A stretch of DNA of 30,468 nucleotides. Source: CAVZTX01 sp963778375 (GTDB lineage: Bacteria > Chloroflexota > Ktedonobacteria > Ktedonobacterales > Ktedonobacteraceae). The first letter of the stretch is position 1, and each line of letters starts with the position of its first letter. This document shows, in pieces, positions 16,527-25,034 of the stretch. The notes beneath the pieces are model-generated. The model ran no database searches. It saw nothing but the letters and a program-made list of their open reading frames with translations, and was not told where the DNA came from. The position numbers and the translations under genes were made by a program. The DNA lies in contig CAVZTX010000026.1 in the NCBI GenBank assembly GCA_963778375.1, positions 1-30,468 on the forward strand. Reading direction: 5' to 3'.

Positions 16527-17483
16527 TCAGAACAAACCAACATCGTTTGCTATATCACCTAGCCCCCCCAGCAGACCCTCACCTTCCCTGCGATGCTCAT
16601 ACCCTCGTTCGCCTTCAAGACCGTGCAGCAACATTTCACCACCGAGCACTGCGGCCGCTCCTCCAAGCGCTCCCATCGCGTATTTGCCACCGTTCCCTTG
16701 CATGAAACCTCCCATCCCTCCTTGTTGGCCCTGCATTGGGACATTGGCGGGTGTGGGAACAACGCCTGCCAGGCTGGTATGGCAACTGGGACAATTTGTC
16801 GTCCCCAACTGTGACATAGCCATGCATGTCGGGCAACGCAAAACCATCGGCTGTTGCCCAAGCATAGGATCCTGTTGATAACCAGACTGACCATATTGCG
16901 CGGGATACTGCTGACCAGACTGTGGCTGTTGCGCGTACTGTGGATACTGTTGAGGGTTCTGCGCTTGAGGGGACTGTGGGTATTGCTGGTATTGCGACGA
17001 TTGTGGATACTGCCCCGACTGTCCATAATTTGTTTGTGGCACTCCAGTAGACCCTGAAAGTGGGTGACCGCAACCGGCGCAGAAATTGATACCAGGAGTA
17101 TTTTGTCTTCCGCAGTTGGTACAAAAGCCTGTGCCTACTGTTGACGAGGTCGTGGGTGCTACTGATGCCTGCATGCTCTGTCCGCAATTGGTGCAAAAAG
17201 CATTTCCCACCGGAACCTCCGTATGGCAAGCGGTACAGGTATGCGTTAATGGCTGAGAGACAACGGTAGGCGTCGCAGTAGCAACGAGGGCCTGCGCGGC
17301 CAGCGATGTGCCGCAGTGCATACAGAACGCCGCATTTGGTTTGATCGCCCCATTACAGCGCGGACAGGTGCTCGTTAAGGCCTCTTGCCCTTCAGTCGCC
17401 GCAGGGGCTTGCACAGGTGTGCCGCACTCCGGACAAAACTTTTTACCAGTAACGTCATTTCCACAAGATGTACAGATTGCCAT
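16527..17483 (-). CDS. Protein with five zinc ribbons and a Gln/Tyr/Pro-rich linker
   Basis: This 318-residue protein is built of zinc ribbons, each two CxxC knuckles: C4/C7-C17/C20, C40/C43-C54/C57, C83/C86-C97/C100, C121/C124-C135/C138 and, after a gap, C217/C220-C231/C234. A low-complexity linker at about 150-210 repeats QYPQ-like units. The last 70 residues are Gly/Met/Gln-rich (MQGQQGGMGGFMQGNGG), followed by AMGALGGAAAVLGGEMLLHG, a small-residue hydrophobic helix that might insert in membranes, and a charged tail. Such zinc-ribbon/low-complexity proteins are adaptors of unknown role; no enzyme domain is present. It is monocistronic, flanked by the hairpin at 16474 and by the terminator of the sigma gene. 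The ATG start is followed directly by the first ribbon. Confidence 0.87.
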   Translation of the reverse strand: MAICTSCGNDVTGKKFCPECGTPVQAPAATEGQEALTSTCPRCNGAIKPNAAFCMHCGTSLAAQALVATATPTVVSQPLTHTCTACHTEVPVGNAFCTNCGQSMQASVAPTTSSTVGTGFCTNCGRQNTPGINFCAGCGHPLSGSTGVPQTNYGQSGQYPQSSQYQQYPQSPQAQNPQQYPQYAQQPQSGQQYPAQYGQSGYQQDPMLGQQPMVLRCPTCMAMSQLGTTNCPSCHTSLAGVVPTPANVPMQGQQGGMGGFMQGNGGKYAMGALGGAAAVLGGEMLLHGLEGERGYEHRREGEGLLGGLGDIANDVGLF

Positions 17484-17607
17484 GGGTTTCCACCCTCCTT
17501 ATGTCTATCTATATCCTATTATAGGGGCTGCTTTCTTTCACCTTTCTCGTATGCAGTGTAGCACAGATTATCGGGGCCGTAAAGCCGGAGATGCTATCCT
17601 TTTCACA

Positions 17608-17657
17608 TAAAATAAGAAATCCTGGCACCCCTTCAGATGCCAGGATTTCTTATTTTA
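17608..17657 (-). terminator. Intrinsic terminator of the sigma-70 gene
   Basis: A perfect 20-bp inverted repeat (17608-17627 with 17638-17657) around a 10-nt loop lies 28 bp after the sigma-factor stop. On the minus strand the right arm ends in TTTCTTATTTTATG, giving a U-rich tail partly within the stem. It separates the sigma gene from the zinc-ribbon gene transcribed in the same direction. Confidence 0.88.
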
Positions 17658-17684
17658 TTGGCAATCAATAATTTACGCTTTATC

Positions 17685-18818
17685 TCAGACACATTCCCTT
17701 AGCGCCGCATTCCCACTGATACCCCGTAGTTTCATCAATGCCACAACCTCAAGCTGGCGAACACGTTCACGTGATATCCCTAACTCTTTCCCTACTTCAA
17801 GCAACGTGCGGCTGTGGCCATCACCGATACCATATCGTAAAGTGATAACAGACCGTTCGCGGGGAGTCAGCAAAGCTAGCGCACGATGCAGTTCTTCACC
17901 CAGTAGGTGCTGCGAAGCAGTTTCAGCAGGAGCCGGAGCAGCGCTATCTTCAAGCGTATCAGCCAACGAGTATCGTGCCTCGTCGTCTACCGGCGCATCA
18001 AGCGAAACTGGCTGCTCAATAATACCAAGCAGATCCGCAACCTCTTCCAGATTAATATTACAAGCCTCGGCGATTTGCTCAGGCAATGGATCAAGCCCAT
18101 TCTCTTGCGAAAGCTGCGCCGCGACGCGTCGTACCTTTCGTAAACGAGTAGCAACATGCTCAGGCAGATGGATCAACCGTGACTGCTCTCCTGCTGCACG
18201 GCTCACCGCTTGCCGGATCCACCATGTAGCATATGTACCGAAATGACATCCACGACGATAATCAAATTTCTCTGCCGCCCGCATCAGTCCCAGATTTCCC
18301 TCTTGAATAAGATCGATCAGCGGCACACCCGTACTGGTATACCGTCGTGCAATAGCAATCACCAGCCGTAAGTTAGACTCGATCAGTTTGCGTCGTGCCA
18401 ATTCATCGCCTGCCGCTGCCCGCCGCGCCAGGTCGATTTCTTCCGCGTGCGTCAGTAGACCAAGTCCACGAATATCACGCAAGTAGCTCTGAAAAGCATC
18501 TTCAGAACCAATCGCTTGTCGGGCACCGGTTGCGCGAGTACGTTGTGAGCGGGTAGGAAGTTCTTCAAGTACATCGGTATCACTACCATCTTCCACCTCA
18601 TCCACTTCGTCAAGTAACACATCATGTATTGCGTCTAATGGCGACTCAATCTCAGTCAACGGTTCCGTCGACCGCTTTGAAGTAGGTTTGGCTAATAACG
18701 CATCCAAATCCACTTCTAGATCAAAATCAGCCTCGGTATTGGCAAACACTGCTGCCACACTAGCATGTGTGGCTAACAGCGCTCCGTAGACATCACTAGT
18801 AGGATCAACAATTGCCAT
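17685..18818 (-). CDS. RNA polymerase sigma-70 factor (SigA/RpoD-related)
   Basis: This 377-residue sigma factor belongs to group 1/2. Region 1.2 is SYLRDIRGLGLLTHAEEIDL (about 111-130). Region 2 holds ESNLRLVIAIARRYT, LIDLIQEGNLGLMRAAEKFD and GTYATWWIRQAVSRA (-10 recognition). Region 3 is about 220-290, and region 4 (about 310-365) holds LTPRERSVITLRYGIGDG and the helix-turn-helix ELGISRERVRQLE. The N-terminal 105 residues are acidic and variable, shorter than the region 1.1 of many principal factors. The segment SRLIHLPEHV departs from the usual ARTIRIPVHM, which suggests a group 2 alternative factor rather than the sole housekeeping one. It is monocistronic, with GGGAG nine nucleotides before the ATG and a structured leader upstream. 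Confidence 0.95.
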   Translation of the reverse strand: MAIVDPTSDVYGALLATHASVAAVFANTEADFDLEVDLDALLAKPTSKRSTEPLTEIESPLDAIHDVLLDEVDEVEDGSDTDVLEELPTRSQRTRATGARQAIGSEDAFQSYLRDIRGLGLLTHAEEIDLARRAAAGDELARRKLIESNLRLVIAIARRYTSTGVPLIDLIQEGNLGLMRAAEKFDYRRGCHFGTYATWWIRQAVSRAAGEQSRLIHLPEHVATRLRKVRRVAAQLSQENGLDPLPEQIAEACNINLEEVADLLGIIEQPVSLDAPVDDEARYSLADTLEDSAAPAPAETASQHLLGEELHRALALLTPRERSVITLRYGIGDGHSRTLLEVGKELGISRERVRQLEVVALMKLRGISGNAALRECV

Positions 18819-18827
18819 AATTCCACG

Positions 18828-18920
18828 CTCCCTTCGGGAAACTCACCGGCAAAATCAGCTGCCGGACTCCTTGTGGCCTCGTGGTCAGCACTTACAAGCC
18901 GAGGAGCACACTCGTGCTGA
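18828..18920 (-). promoter_or_regulatory. Structured 5' leader of the sigma-70 gene
   Basis: Several inverted repeats lie in the leader. GTGCTGA (18914-18920) can pair either with AGCAC at 18905-18909 (four-base loop) or with TCAGCAC at 18885-18891, so the two hairpins exclude each other. CCGGCA/TGCCGG pair at 18846-18865. The ribosome site GGGAG (minus strand, 18828-18832) is partly complementary to TCCC at 18836-18839. The arrangement would suit control by RNA folding, but no known riboswitch class was recognised. Confidence 0.4.
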
Positions 18921-19250
18921 ACGTATGCTTATGCTTACCCATTATCTCTTTTTGTTTCTATTCTAAAAGAGTTGACAGGCCAGAGCATCGGGTAATTACC
19001 CTAAATCGCGTCAGGTTCTAACCGTATCTTGTTTAGTATAGATTTCATAGGATATCACGATGCAGCGAGACAAACAGTTTTAATCAATATGCTGCTAGTA
19101 AGTAATACGTTCCATGTTGCCAAAGTATTACGCTTCTTTAATCAGTTTCCTTATTATATGCAAGCAAGCAATATATTTGCTACCCATAAGCGGTATCTCT
19201 AATAAAGACGTATTACAATACAGATGCAAAAACAAACTCTAACGGAGCAA
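18921..19250. other. AT-rich gap upstream of the sigma gene
   Basis: About 330 bp without a gene lie between the sigma leader and the stop of the DUF2171 gene. Composition becomes AT-rich from 18950. A perfect TTGACA stands at 18971 on the plus strand, but no -10 box follows at the right distance and no plus-strand gene is near. Sigma promoters should lie here on the minus strand (GATAAT is seen near 18940-18950) but could not be fixed. Confidence 0.4.
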
Positions 19251-19595
19251 TCAAGTTTTGTCAGGATTTGTCTCGTCGAAGGGATCTTCCACCCCATGTC
19301 CCCGATCATAAAAAAGTTGGAGTGGATCACCTAAGTGATCCTCGTAATCAGGCCGCTTCTCCCACTCAAGTTGTTTCGCCTCATCGGCAGCCATCGTCAA
19401 ATGTACCCCTTTATCATCGATAGAAGCGATCGCGCTGTATGGGATGTAGCGATCAGTAGGAAAAAAGAATCCCTTATGAACGAGAAAAGAATCTGCATAA
19501 ACCTCTGCTATGTGACCCAGGTCTTGAGTATCAGCGGTATAGACATGCATATCTTTGTGGACTTCGTGCTGGCTCCAATCAGGCATAGGGATCAC
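19251..19595 (-). CDS. DUF2171 / PRC-barrel-like protein
   Basis: This 114-residue protein resembles the DUF2171 family, small beta-rich proteins related to PRC barrels. Seen are the strand pattern MHVYTADTQDLGHIAEVYADSF, FFFPTDRYIPYSAIASIDDKGVHL (split over two strands), and an acidic, Asp/Glu-rich tail. The family is common in Chloroflexota and Actinobacteria, often in several copies, with no settled function. The GTG at 19595 or the ATG at 19586 may be the start; neither has a strong ribosome site. The gene is monocistronic and flanked on the other side by gene debris. Confidence 0.78.
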   Translation of the reverse strand: MIPMPDWSQHEVHKDMHVYTADTQDLGHIAEVYADSFLVHKGFFFPTDRYIPYSAIASIDDKGVHLTMAADEAKQLEWEKRPDYEDHLGDPLQLFYDRGHGVEDPFDETNPDKT

Positions 19596-19763
19596 CCGCT
19601 TTCTTTCGCTGTTCAGTCTTTATTTGGTGAAACGTGGTGCTGTGGTAAAAAGTTTCATACAAGACTTCTCACTGCCCCCGAAAAGAAAACTCTTTAGAGA
19701 TTGCTACTTTTACCGATACAAAAGATCAGATAACTCACTAAACAGAACAGGAATCAAAGCCAA

Positions 19764-20505
19764 ATGCAAATACCTCTCGTAGATCTACATGCTCAATATT
19801 CAAGCATTCGGCACGAAGTGCTGGCCGCATTTGATAATGTGCCTCTATGCAACTCTTTCTCGGTCCACGGACCCAGGCCTTCGAGCAAGAATTTGCTGCC
19901 TATTGCGATTGCCGTTATGGCATAAGTCTCTCAACAGGTACCGACGCCCTCATCCTTGCCGCGTTGGCAAAGAAAATACTCAGCAATCCCAATATTGTTC
20001 TTGCAAAAAGTCATCCAGGCGGGAAGACAGACAAGATCTACTGTACCGGTAAGATCGATCATGCTAGTGCTTACTGTAACATCGTCGAACTAGCTAATGG
20101 TCAAAAGGCAGCTCGGTCGAGCTATTATGACCCATCACAAGGTCAGTCAGGTCCCGGAGGATCCACCGCCGTCTAACCGCTCCAGCTGCAGATCATTCTT
20201 GCTGCCGCTACCTCTGGCCATCAGGTCGGCGTGCTCGAAATAGCTGGCGGCGTCCATAGCACTCACACTACTCATTACACCGGGCACGCCGTCGACTTCA
20301 GCTCGTTTAACGGTCAACAGGTGACGGGACGCAATCAGCCCTCATCGCGTTCATCCAGACCATTCTGTCTCTTCTGTCCTTAGGATCGGGCGTCGGACAG
20401 AGTCAGTGCGGGCAGACGCCGCCAACCCTTGCGAAAGCTTTGCAGGCGCACTACATTCTCACCTTTCCTGACAGTTGCGGCCATGTTCATATCCAGGTAC
20501 CCTGA
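19764..20505 (+). pseudogene. Chimeric remnant: DegT-type aminotransferase start joined to M15-like peptidase end
   Basis: The first part (19764 to about 19965) is the N-terminus of a DegT/DnrJ/EryC1 sugar aminotransferase: MQIPLVDLHAQYSSIRHEVL, a frame change near 19845, then FLGPRTQAFEQEFAAYC and SLSTGTDALILA. It breaks off where the family would continue. From about 19966 the sequence switches to a different protein (LAKKILSNPNIVL, NIVELANGQKAA), meets an in-frame TAA at 20174, and continues with STHTTHYTGHAVDF, a frameshift near 20335, and SCGHVHIQVP ending at TGA 20503. The HxxxxxGxAxD and HVHI motifs fit M15/LAS-type peptidoglycan peptidases. Neither half can be functional. It looks like a deletion join of two genes. 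Confidence 0.82.
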
Positions 20506-20598
20506 CGGGCAACTCATCAGACCATTGGACTCACTGACAAGGTGCTCAGTAGACCTCAGCCTGAGATACGCGGAGAAAAGGACTGAGAAGAGTTTTTC

Positions 20599-20733
20599 AT
20601 GAGCAAAAACAATCCAAACGTTGATACATGGGTATCAGTATTTTTCTCCCCAGTAGAATGTATCCTAAAGCTTGTTTCAATTGAGCAGTTTGTGGTTGAT
20701 AGTTTAAATCGTCCAAATCAAGCTAGTAGTTAG
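20599..20733 (+). CDS. Possible 44-residue small protein
   Basis: This short frame starts MSKNNPNVDTWVSVFFSPVE and has a weak ribosome site (GAGAAG, nine nucleotides before the ATG). It has no recognised motif; residues 11-35 are moderately hydrophobic. It sits within a stretch of gene debris, so it may be a remnant or chance. Confidence 0.25.
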   Translation: MSKNNPNVDTWVSVFFSPVECILKLVSIEQFVVDSLNRPNQASS

Positions 20734-20760
20734 TCCAGTTACTGATCTCGCGCTAAGGAA

Positions 20761-21190
20761 CTAAACCGAGTAGCCACATTGACGAGAACAGCTCTTCACG
20801 ATCTCTTTTTTGTGCTGCAAGCGCTCTCTTGCCCGTTCAGGTGCCGTCGATTGCTGACAAACAGTGAGCAGTACTTGAATACCCTGCTTGTGATAGTTCA
20901 CGATAGTATTCTTCAACAGATTACCCGTTAGATTACCGTGGCCGCAAGTTGGATATCCCAGTCTTACCCAGGGAAGCCCCGGAAATGAAGCTTCACTATT
21001 ATTATCGATGCCAAGCACAGAACTAGGATCCAGTGATGGATTCTTCAAAGCACTCGTTCCGGCTGCCTGTACCGGTGTTGGATTTTTTGTGATAAAAAAG
21101 CTCTGGGAGCCAAATACTCCCAAAGAATGCTGCTAAGCATGACTACAGCAAGGAGAAGAAATTTTCTCTTTTCCCAATGTTTCAACAAGT
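20761..21190 (-). pseudogene. Frameshifted N-terminal fragment of a secreted protein
   Basis: Translation would begin at a TTG near 21180 behind AAAGGAG and give MKHWEKRKFLLLAVVMLSS, a clear signal peptide. A one-base frame change near 21125-21150 is needed to go on into GVFGSQSFFITKNPTPVQAA and the conserved-looking block LPWVRLGYPTCGHGNLTGN, LLKNTIVNYHKQGIQVLLTV. This block has the look of the first strands of a TIM-barrel glycoside hydrolase of the cellulase superfamily, but that is a weak call. The frame ends at a stop at 20761 after only about 140 residues, so the rest of the domain is missing. Not functional as it stands. Confidence 0.6.
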
Positions 21191-21399
21191 TTGTCTCCTT
21201 TCACACCTTTAAAGCTATCTCGCTCTCCTTTAGCACGGCAAAAGCGAGAACAAGCAAATAGAAATATATTGCTATTCTTCTATCCGTCTGTTGACTAAAA
21301 TCGTCAGCGCTATATAGCCCGATAGGAGAAAAAAGGCCTGTTGAGAAAAGGTAAATTCCTGGTAGTAATGAATATTTGCGGCTATGAGGTGAGGAAGAG

Positions 21400-22293
21400 C
21401 TAATTCATCATCGCAATAATCTGCCGAATTGCGTTAATCTGACGTTTAATCTCAGTAACATCTTCGGCTTCCGGCGCGAGTTCGACGTAAGCTTTCAAGT
21501 CCCGTAAGGCACGGGCGTGATGCTTGAGATGAAGATGGATAATACCCCGATCCCTACGCTCAGTTGCAGCCTGGGGAACAAGCAGTAAAATGCGGTCGCA
21601 GATTGAAAGCGCTCGTGTATAATCCCCCTTATACACATATATGTGCTTGAGGTTAGTCAGCATGCGTATAAGAAATTGTTTCTTACTTACCGGCTCCAAC
21701 CATCGAGGGTTGAAACTCGCTTTCCCTCGCAACATGCGTCGAACAAGTTCGCGGCAATCCTGCTCACTAAGCATGCGCCCGCCCTCAAAAGGGTCAATGT
21801 AGATATCGCCATCCGGTAATCGACATCGCACAACAAAGTGTAATGGCAATCCAATGCCATCAATTTGCACTCCCAACCGCTTGCCAACCTCCATATAGAG
21901 CAGCGAGAGCGTAATCGGGATACCCTTACGTCGCTCTAAAACATCATTGAGAAAACTATTACAAGGATTGTAGTAATCTTTCTCGGCACCACTGAAGTGT
22001 TCCTGATCGAAGAGAACAGCATTGATAGCTACAAGCATATCAATCACTTCCTGCTTTGACAAATCTTGAGGAGGGTTATCTGAAGGGGATAGGCATAGTA
22101 ATGCTCGAACTCGTTCTGCTAACAAATCCAGTTGTGCCATATAGTGTTCAACATCAAGCTCTGGATACTCCTCGTTAGCAATCAATAGTGCTGCCCGTGC
22201 CAAATCAATATCAGCCTCATTGCCTTCAATGAGTGCTACAAGAGCCGTACGTGCCCTTTGTTGTGGTAAATATTCCTCTGGCATAGCCGCCAC
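21400..22293 (-). CDS. SirB1-family protein (transglutaminase-like plus TPR)
   Basis: This 297-residue protein matches the SirB1/YchA family. The N-terminal transglutaminase-like domain holds NAVLFDQEHFSGAEKDYYNP, NSFLNDVLERRKGIPITLS, VGKRLGVQIDGIGLPLHF, and FVVRC followed by IYIDPFEGG. Tandem TPR-like helices occupy about 205-297 (LKHIYVYKGDYTRALSICD, LELAPEAEDV-like end). SirB1 proteins have the transglutaminase fold but normally lack the catalytic Cys; here too the Cys position in GLPLHF has none. The E. coli homologue is YchA, near prfA-hemK; that neighbourhood is not present here. The start could be GTG 22293 or ATG 22284. Confidence 0.9.
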   Translation of the reverse strand: MAAMPEEYLPQQRARTALVALIEGNEADIDLARAALLIANEEYPELDVEHYMAQLDLLAERVRALLCLSPSDNPPQDLSKQEVIDMLVAINAVLFDQEHFSGAEKDYYNPCNSFLNDVLERRKGIPITLSLLYMEVGKRLGVQIDGIGLPLHFVVRCRLPDGDIYIDPFEGGRMLSEQDCRELVRRMLRGKASFNPRWLEPVSKKQFLIRMLTNLKHIYVYKGDYTRALSICDRILLLVPQAATERRDRGIIHLHLKHHARALRDLKAYVELAPEAEDVTEIKRQINAIRQIIAMMN

Positions 22294-22605
22294 GTTTCTG
22301 AACTGCCACGCAGCAATTCAAGCTTCATACGCTCGGAGTCAAAATAAATTCGGGACATTTCGCTTACAAACGTCGTAAAGCCAGGGAAATTATCCCGGGC
22401 TATTGTACATCATAACGCTCTGAAAATCGAGAGGTCATTTCTCTTGACAGCTTGCTTGCTTGACTGTATACTTGAAGCAGAAGGAGTGAATGAAGGAAAG
22501 TGCAATTCTTGTTACACAAAGCACAATCAATGCTAAAAAAATAAATTGACCGCAGGACATTACCCCTACTAAACCCGAATTGACCTCGCATCCCGTGTAT
22601 AGTAG

Positions 22606-22625
22606 GGGCGGGGTTTGCCCCGCCC
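22606..22625. repeat. GC-rich palindromic hairpin (REP-like)
   Basis: GGGCGGGG, loop TTTG, CCCCGCCC forms a perfect 8-bp stem, nested inside a wider inverted pair (22563-22571 with 22600-22608). The form resembles dispersed REP-type palindromes; only one copy is visible in this window, so its repeat status is inferred. Confidence 0.4.
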
Positions 22626-22672
22626 TGGAAATACTGCCTCAACCCTAGAAACACCTGCCCCTGCTACCCCGC

Positions 22673-22697
22673 CCAAGACACTTTGCTAGTGTCTTGG
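22673..22697 (-). terminator. Probable terminator hairpin of the GH31 gene
   Basis: A perfect 10-bp stem (CCAAGACACT with AGTGTCTTGG) and 5-nt loop lie 13 bp after the alpha-glucosidase stop. On the minus strand it is followed by GGGCGGGG rather than T-residues, so it would be an atypical terminator or a 3'-end stabiliser. Confidence 0.5.
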
Positions 22698-22709
22698 AAA
22701 CTTGAAGAG

Positions 22710-25034
22710 CTACAATCTCATGGCTACCCTGCCCTGTCCTGCCCTCACACGCTCTCGTAATACACGCCCACCCACAAACACAATAATCTCATACCATTCT
22801 CTCTGTGGACGATAGCCCGTATGCCGTTCCTCGATCTCCACCGTCACCACATCGCCATTCACACGGCAACTGATCGTCGTCTGCCCGAATGTACCACTCG
22901 CATACGCCATCGTCGAACCGTCATCCTCGTAAAGTGTATAGTTTGCCAAGTCGTCACCCACCATATAGCAGGTGAAGGTCAGTGGATCGGTTGGCTGCTC
23001 ATCAGTATACTGCATTAAGGGACCACTTGGAAGAATACTATTGCCACGTACAAACAGTGGCCAACGCTCTAAAGGTGCGGAAATATCGCTCCAACCTTCG
23101 CCTGGATATTCTTTACCAACCCAATAATCAAACCAGGTTCCTGCTGGTAAATACACACTACGGCTCGTTGCACCTTGTTCATAAATAGGTGCTGAAATCA
23201 ATGCGTCCCCCACCATGAATTCGGATTCCACGTCACTAGCCTGCTCATCATTGGGATAGTGGTAATAAAGCGGTCGTATAACAGGCGCACCATGAGTTGC
23301 AACTTCCTGAAAGAGTGTGTATAGGTAAGGCATCAAGCGGTAGCGTAGTTCAATTGCAGTGCGATAAGCACTCTCGTAAGGCTCACCAAAAGCCCATGGT
23401 TCCTGGTCGGGGTTATAGATAGCATTATGGTTCCGGCAGAATGGCATCAATGCTCCCAATTGAGCAAAACGTACCAGCATTTCGCCATCACTTACATTCC
23501 AGAAGCCGCCAACATCTGCACCTACAAATGGTACACCACTCATACTGATATTGAGGCACATCGGTACTGCCATCAGAATGTGATCCCAACTACTCGTATT
23601 ATCTCCCGTCCATAATGCTGCATAGCGCTGCATCCCTGCCGTGCCAGCCCGAGTCAATATGAATGGCCGTGCATTTGGCCTCAGACGCTGCAACCCCTCG
23701 TGTGAGGAACGCGCCATCTCCAATCCATAAGCATTGTGGAAGTACTTATGCAAAACGGGAGGTCCATCCGGACCTGTAGATAAATCTTCACCTGCTCGAT
23801 GCAGCACTTCCAGACTCATTGTTGTGCCGTGAATGGGCGGCTCGTTCTCCAGCATCACGTTAGTAATCGATGGCTCATTCATATCGTTCCAGATACCATC
23901 GACCCCTACATCGAGCAGTCCCTGGTAAAGGTTTCCCCACCACTCTCGCACCTCCTTACGTGAGTAATCGGGGAAAACGCATGCTCCCGGCCACACATTC
24001 CCTTTAAATAGCTCTCCATCCTGCAAGTGGCAGAAGTAATCATGCTGCATGCCCTGCTGGTACACAAAATAGTCATCATCCATTTTCGTGCCTGGATCAA
24101 TAATCGTTACCAGACGCAATCCCTGTGCATGCAGATCGTTTGTCATCTGTTGAGGATTGGGAAAATTATCCGGGTTCCAGGTGAAGTTGCGATAGCCGTT
24201 CATATAGTCAATATCAAGCCAGATAGCATCGCAAGGATGTTTCCGTTCGCGTAAACGAGTAGCGATCTGGTGCACCTGCTCTTCGGAACCGTAACTCCAA
24301 CGACATTGGTGATAGCCAAGAGCCCAGCGTGGTGGTAGTGGCATGCGCCCTGTAAGTTCAGTATATTGCCGCATTACATCGGCAGGGGTAGGACCGGCAA
24401 AAAAGTAGGCAACTATACTATCTCCCTCTACAGCCATTGTGGCTTCTGCCTCGTTAGCCTTTCCCATATCCATCTCGACTGCTCCCGTGAAGTCGATGAG
24501 CACACCATAGGCTCTACCATCATCCATGTGTAGGCCCAGATAAAAGGGGATGGAGGTATACATCGTTACCGTTTCTGGAACATGGAACATAGGTGGATCA
24601 ATATTCCAGATAGGAAATGCTTGCCCACGCTTATTCATGGCACCAGTACGCTCCCCCAATCCATAAATTCGTTCCTCGCTCGCCAGTGGACGCGTCAAAC
24701 GTACCTGTGTAGAGGAGAGAGCAAATCCTTGAAGATACGGCTCTAAAAGAGTACGCGCCTCCACTTCATTGTTAGCGAAGTTCGGCCACTCTTCATCCCC
24801 CTTTGCCACAATCCACGAATGATAAGGAAGTGTGCCTGTTCCCTCAGCAGCCAGTTGATAGCGCAACTCATCCATCTGCGTACCTGTTCCCCGTACAGCG
24901 CGCACGCGTATCACTTCGCTTCCCAACAAGGCACCGGCAAACTGACACTCGGATGGCAAACCTTCTCCCGCACTCCAGATAAGTTCACGCCCACTTTTTC
25001 GCTGATAATGGAGTTCTGTGACAGGTGTAAACAA
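22710..25034 (-). CDS. GH31 family alpha-glucosidase / alpha-xylosidase
   Basis: This 774-residue glycoside hydrolase is of family GH31. An N-terminal beta-sandwich holds RIYGLGERTGAMNKRGQAF. The TIM barrel follows with HQCRWSYGSEEQV, DAIWLDIDYMNGYRNFTW, the nucleophile motif GIWNDMNEPS (Asp at about 386) and the acid/base segment LWTGDNTSSWD (Asp at about 461). Beta-sandwich C-domains hold VRPLYYHYPNDEQ and LPAGTWFDYW. The retaining mechanism releases glucose (or xylose) from alpha-linked ends. LDIDYM fits alpha-glucosidases, but the exact specificity is open. There is no signal peptide, so it is cytosolic. It starts at TTG with AGAAGG eight nucleotides upstream. No transporter or other sugar gene is adjacent. 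Confidence 0.96.
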   Translation of the reverse strand: MFTPVTELHYQRKSGRELIWSAGEGLPSECQFAGALLGSEVIRVRAVRGTGTQMDELRYQLAAEGTGTLPYHSWIVAKGDEEWPNFANNEVEARTLLEPYLQGFALSSTQVRLTRPLASEERIYGLGERTGAMNKRGQAFPIWNIDPPMFHVPETVTMYTSIPFYLGLHMDDGRAYGVLIDFTGAVEMDMGKANEAEATMAVEGDSIVAYFFAGPTPADVMRQYTELTGRMPLPPRWALGYHQCRWSYGSEEQVHQIATRLRERKHPCDAIWLDIDYMNGYRNFTWNPDNFPNPQQMTNDLHAQGLRLVTIIDPGTKMDDDYFVYQQGMQHDYFCHLQDGELFKGNVWPGACVFPDYSRKEVREWWGNLYQGLLDVGVDGIWNDMNEPSITNVMLENEPPIHGTTMSLEVLHRAGEDLSTGPDGPPVLHKYFHNAYGLEMARSSHEGLQRLRPNARPFILTRAGTAGMQRYAALWTGDNTSSWDHILMAVPMCLNISMSGVPFVGADVGGFWNVSDGEMLVRFAQLGALMPFCRNHNAIYNPDQEPWAFGEPYESAYRTAIELRYRLMPYLYTLFQEVATHGAPVIRPLYYHYPNDEQASDVESEFMVGDALISAPIYEQGATSRSVYLPAGTWFDYWVGKEYPGEGWSDISAPLERWPLFVRGNSILPSGPLMQYTDEQPTDPLTFTCYMVGDDLANYTLYEDDGSTMAYASGTFGQTTISCRVNGDVVTVEIEERHTGYRPQREWYEIIVFVGGRVLRERVRAGQGRVAMRL

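Larger units (their letters stand above)
22294..22709. other. Intergenic region with several hairpins downstream of the GH31 gene
   Basis: About 415 bp lie between two minus-strand genes with no credible ORF. It contains CCCCTACTA (22563-22571) with its inverted copy at 22600-22608, then a GC hairpin GGGCGGGG-TTTG-CCCCGCCC (22606-22625), and a perfect 10-bp hairpin CCAAGACACT/AGTGTCTTGG (22673-22697). The last lies 13 bp after the alpha-glucosidase stop. Confidence 0.6.

Noticed and set aside
16900..17035. Repetitive sequence in the zinc-ribbon gene as a CRISPR or tandem repeat array
   Set aside because: The repetition is coding (QYPQ-like units), irregular, without constant spacers.
18971..18976. 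Perfect TTGACA as a plus-strand promoter
   Set aside because: No -10 box lies 16-18 nt downstream and no plus-strand gene follows before 19764.
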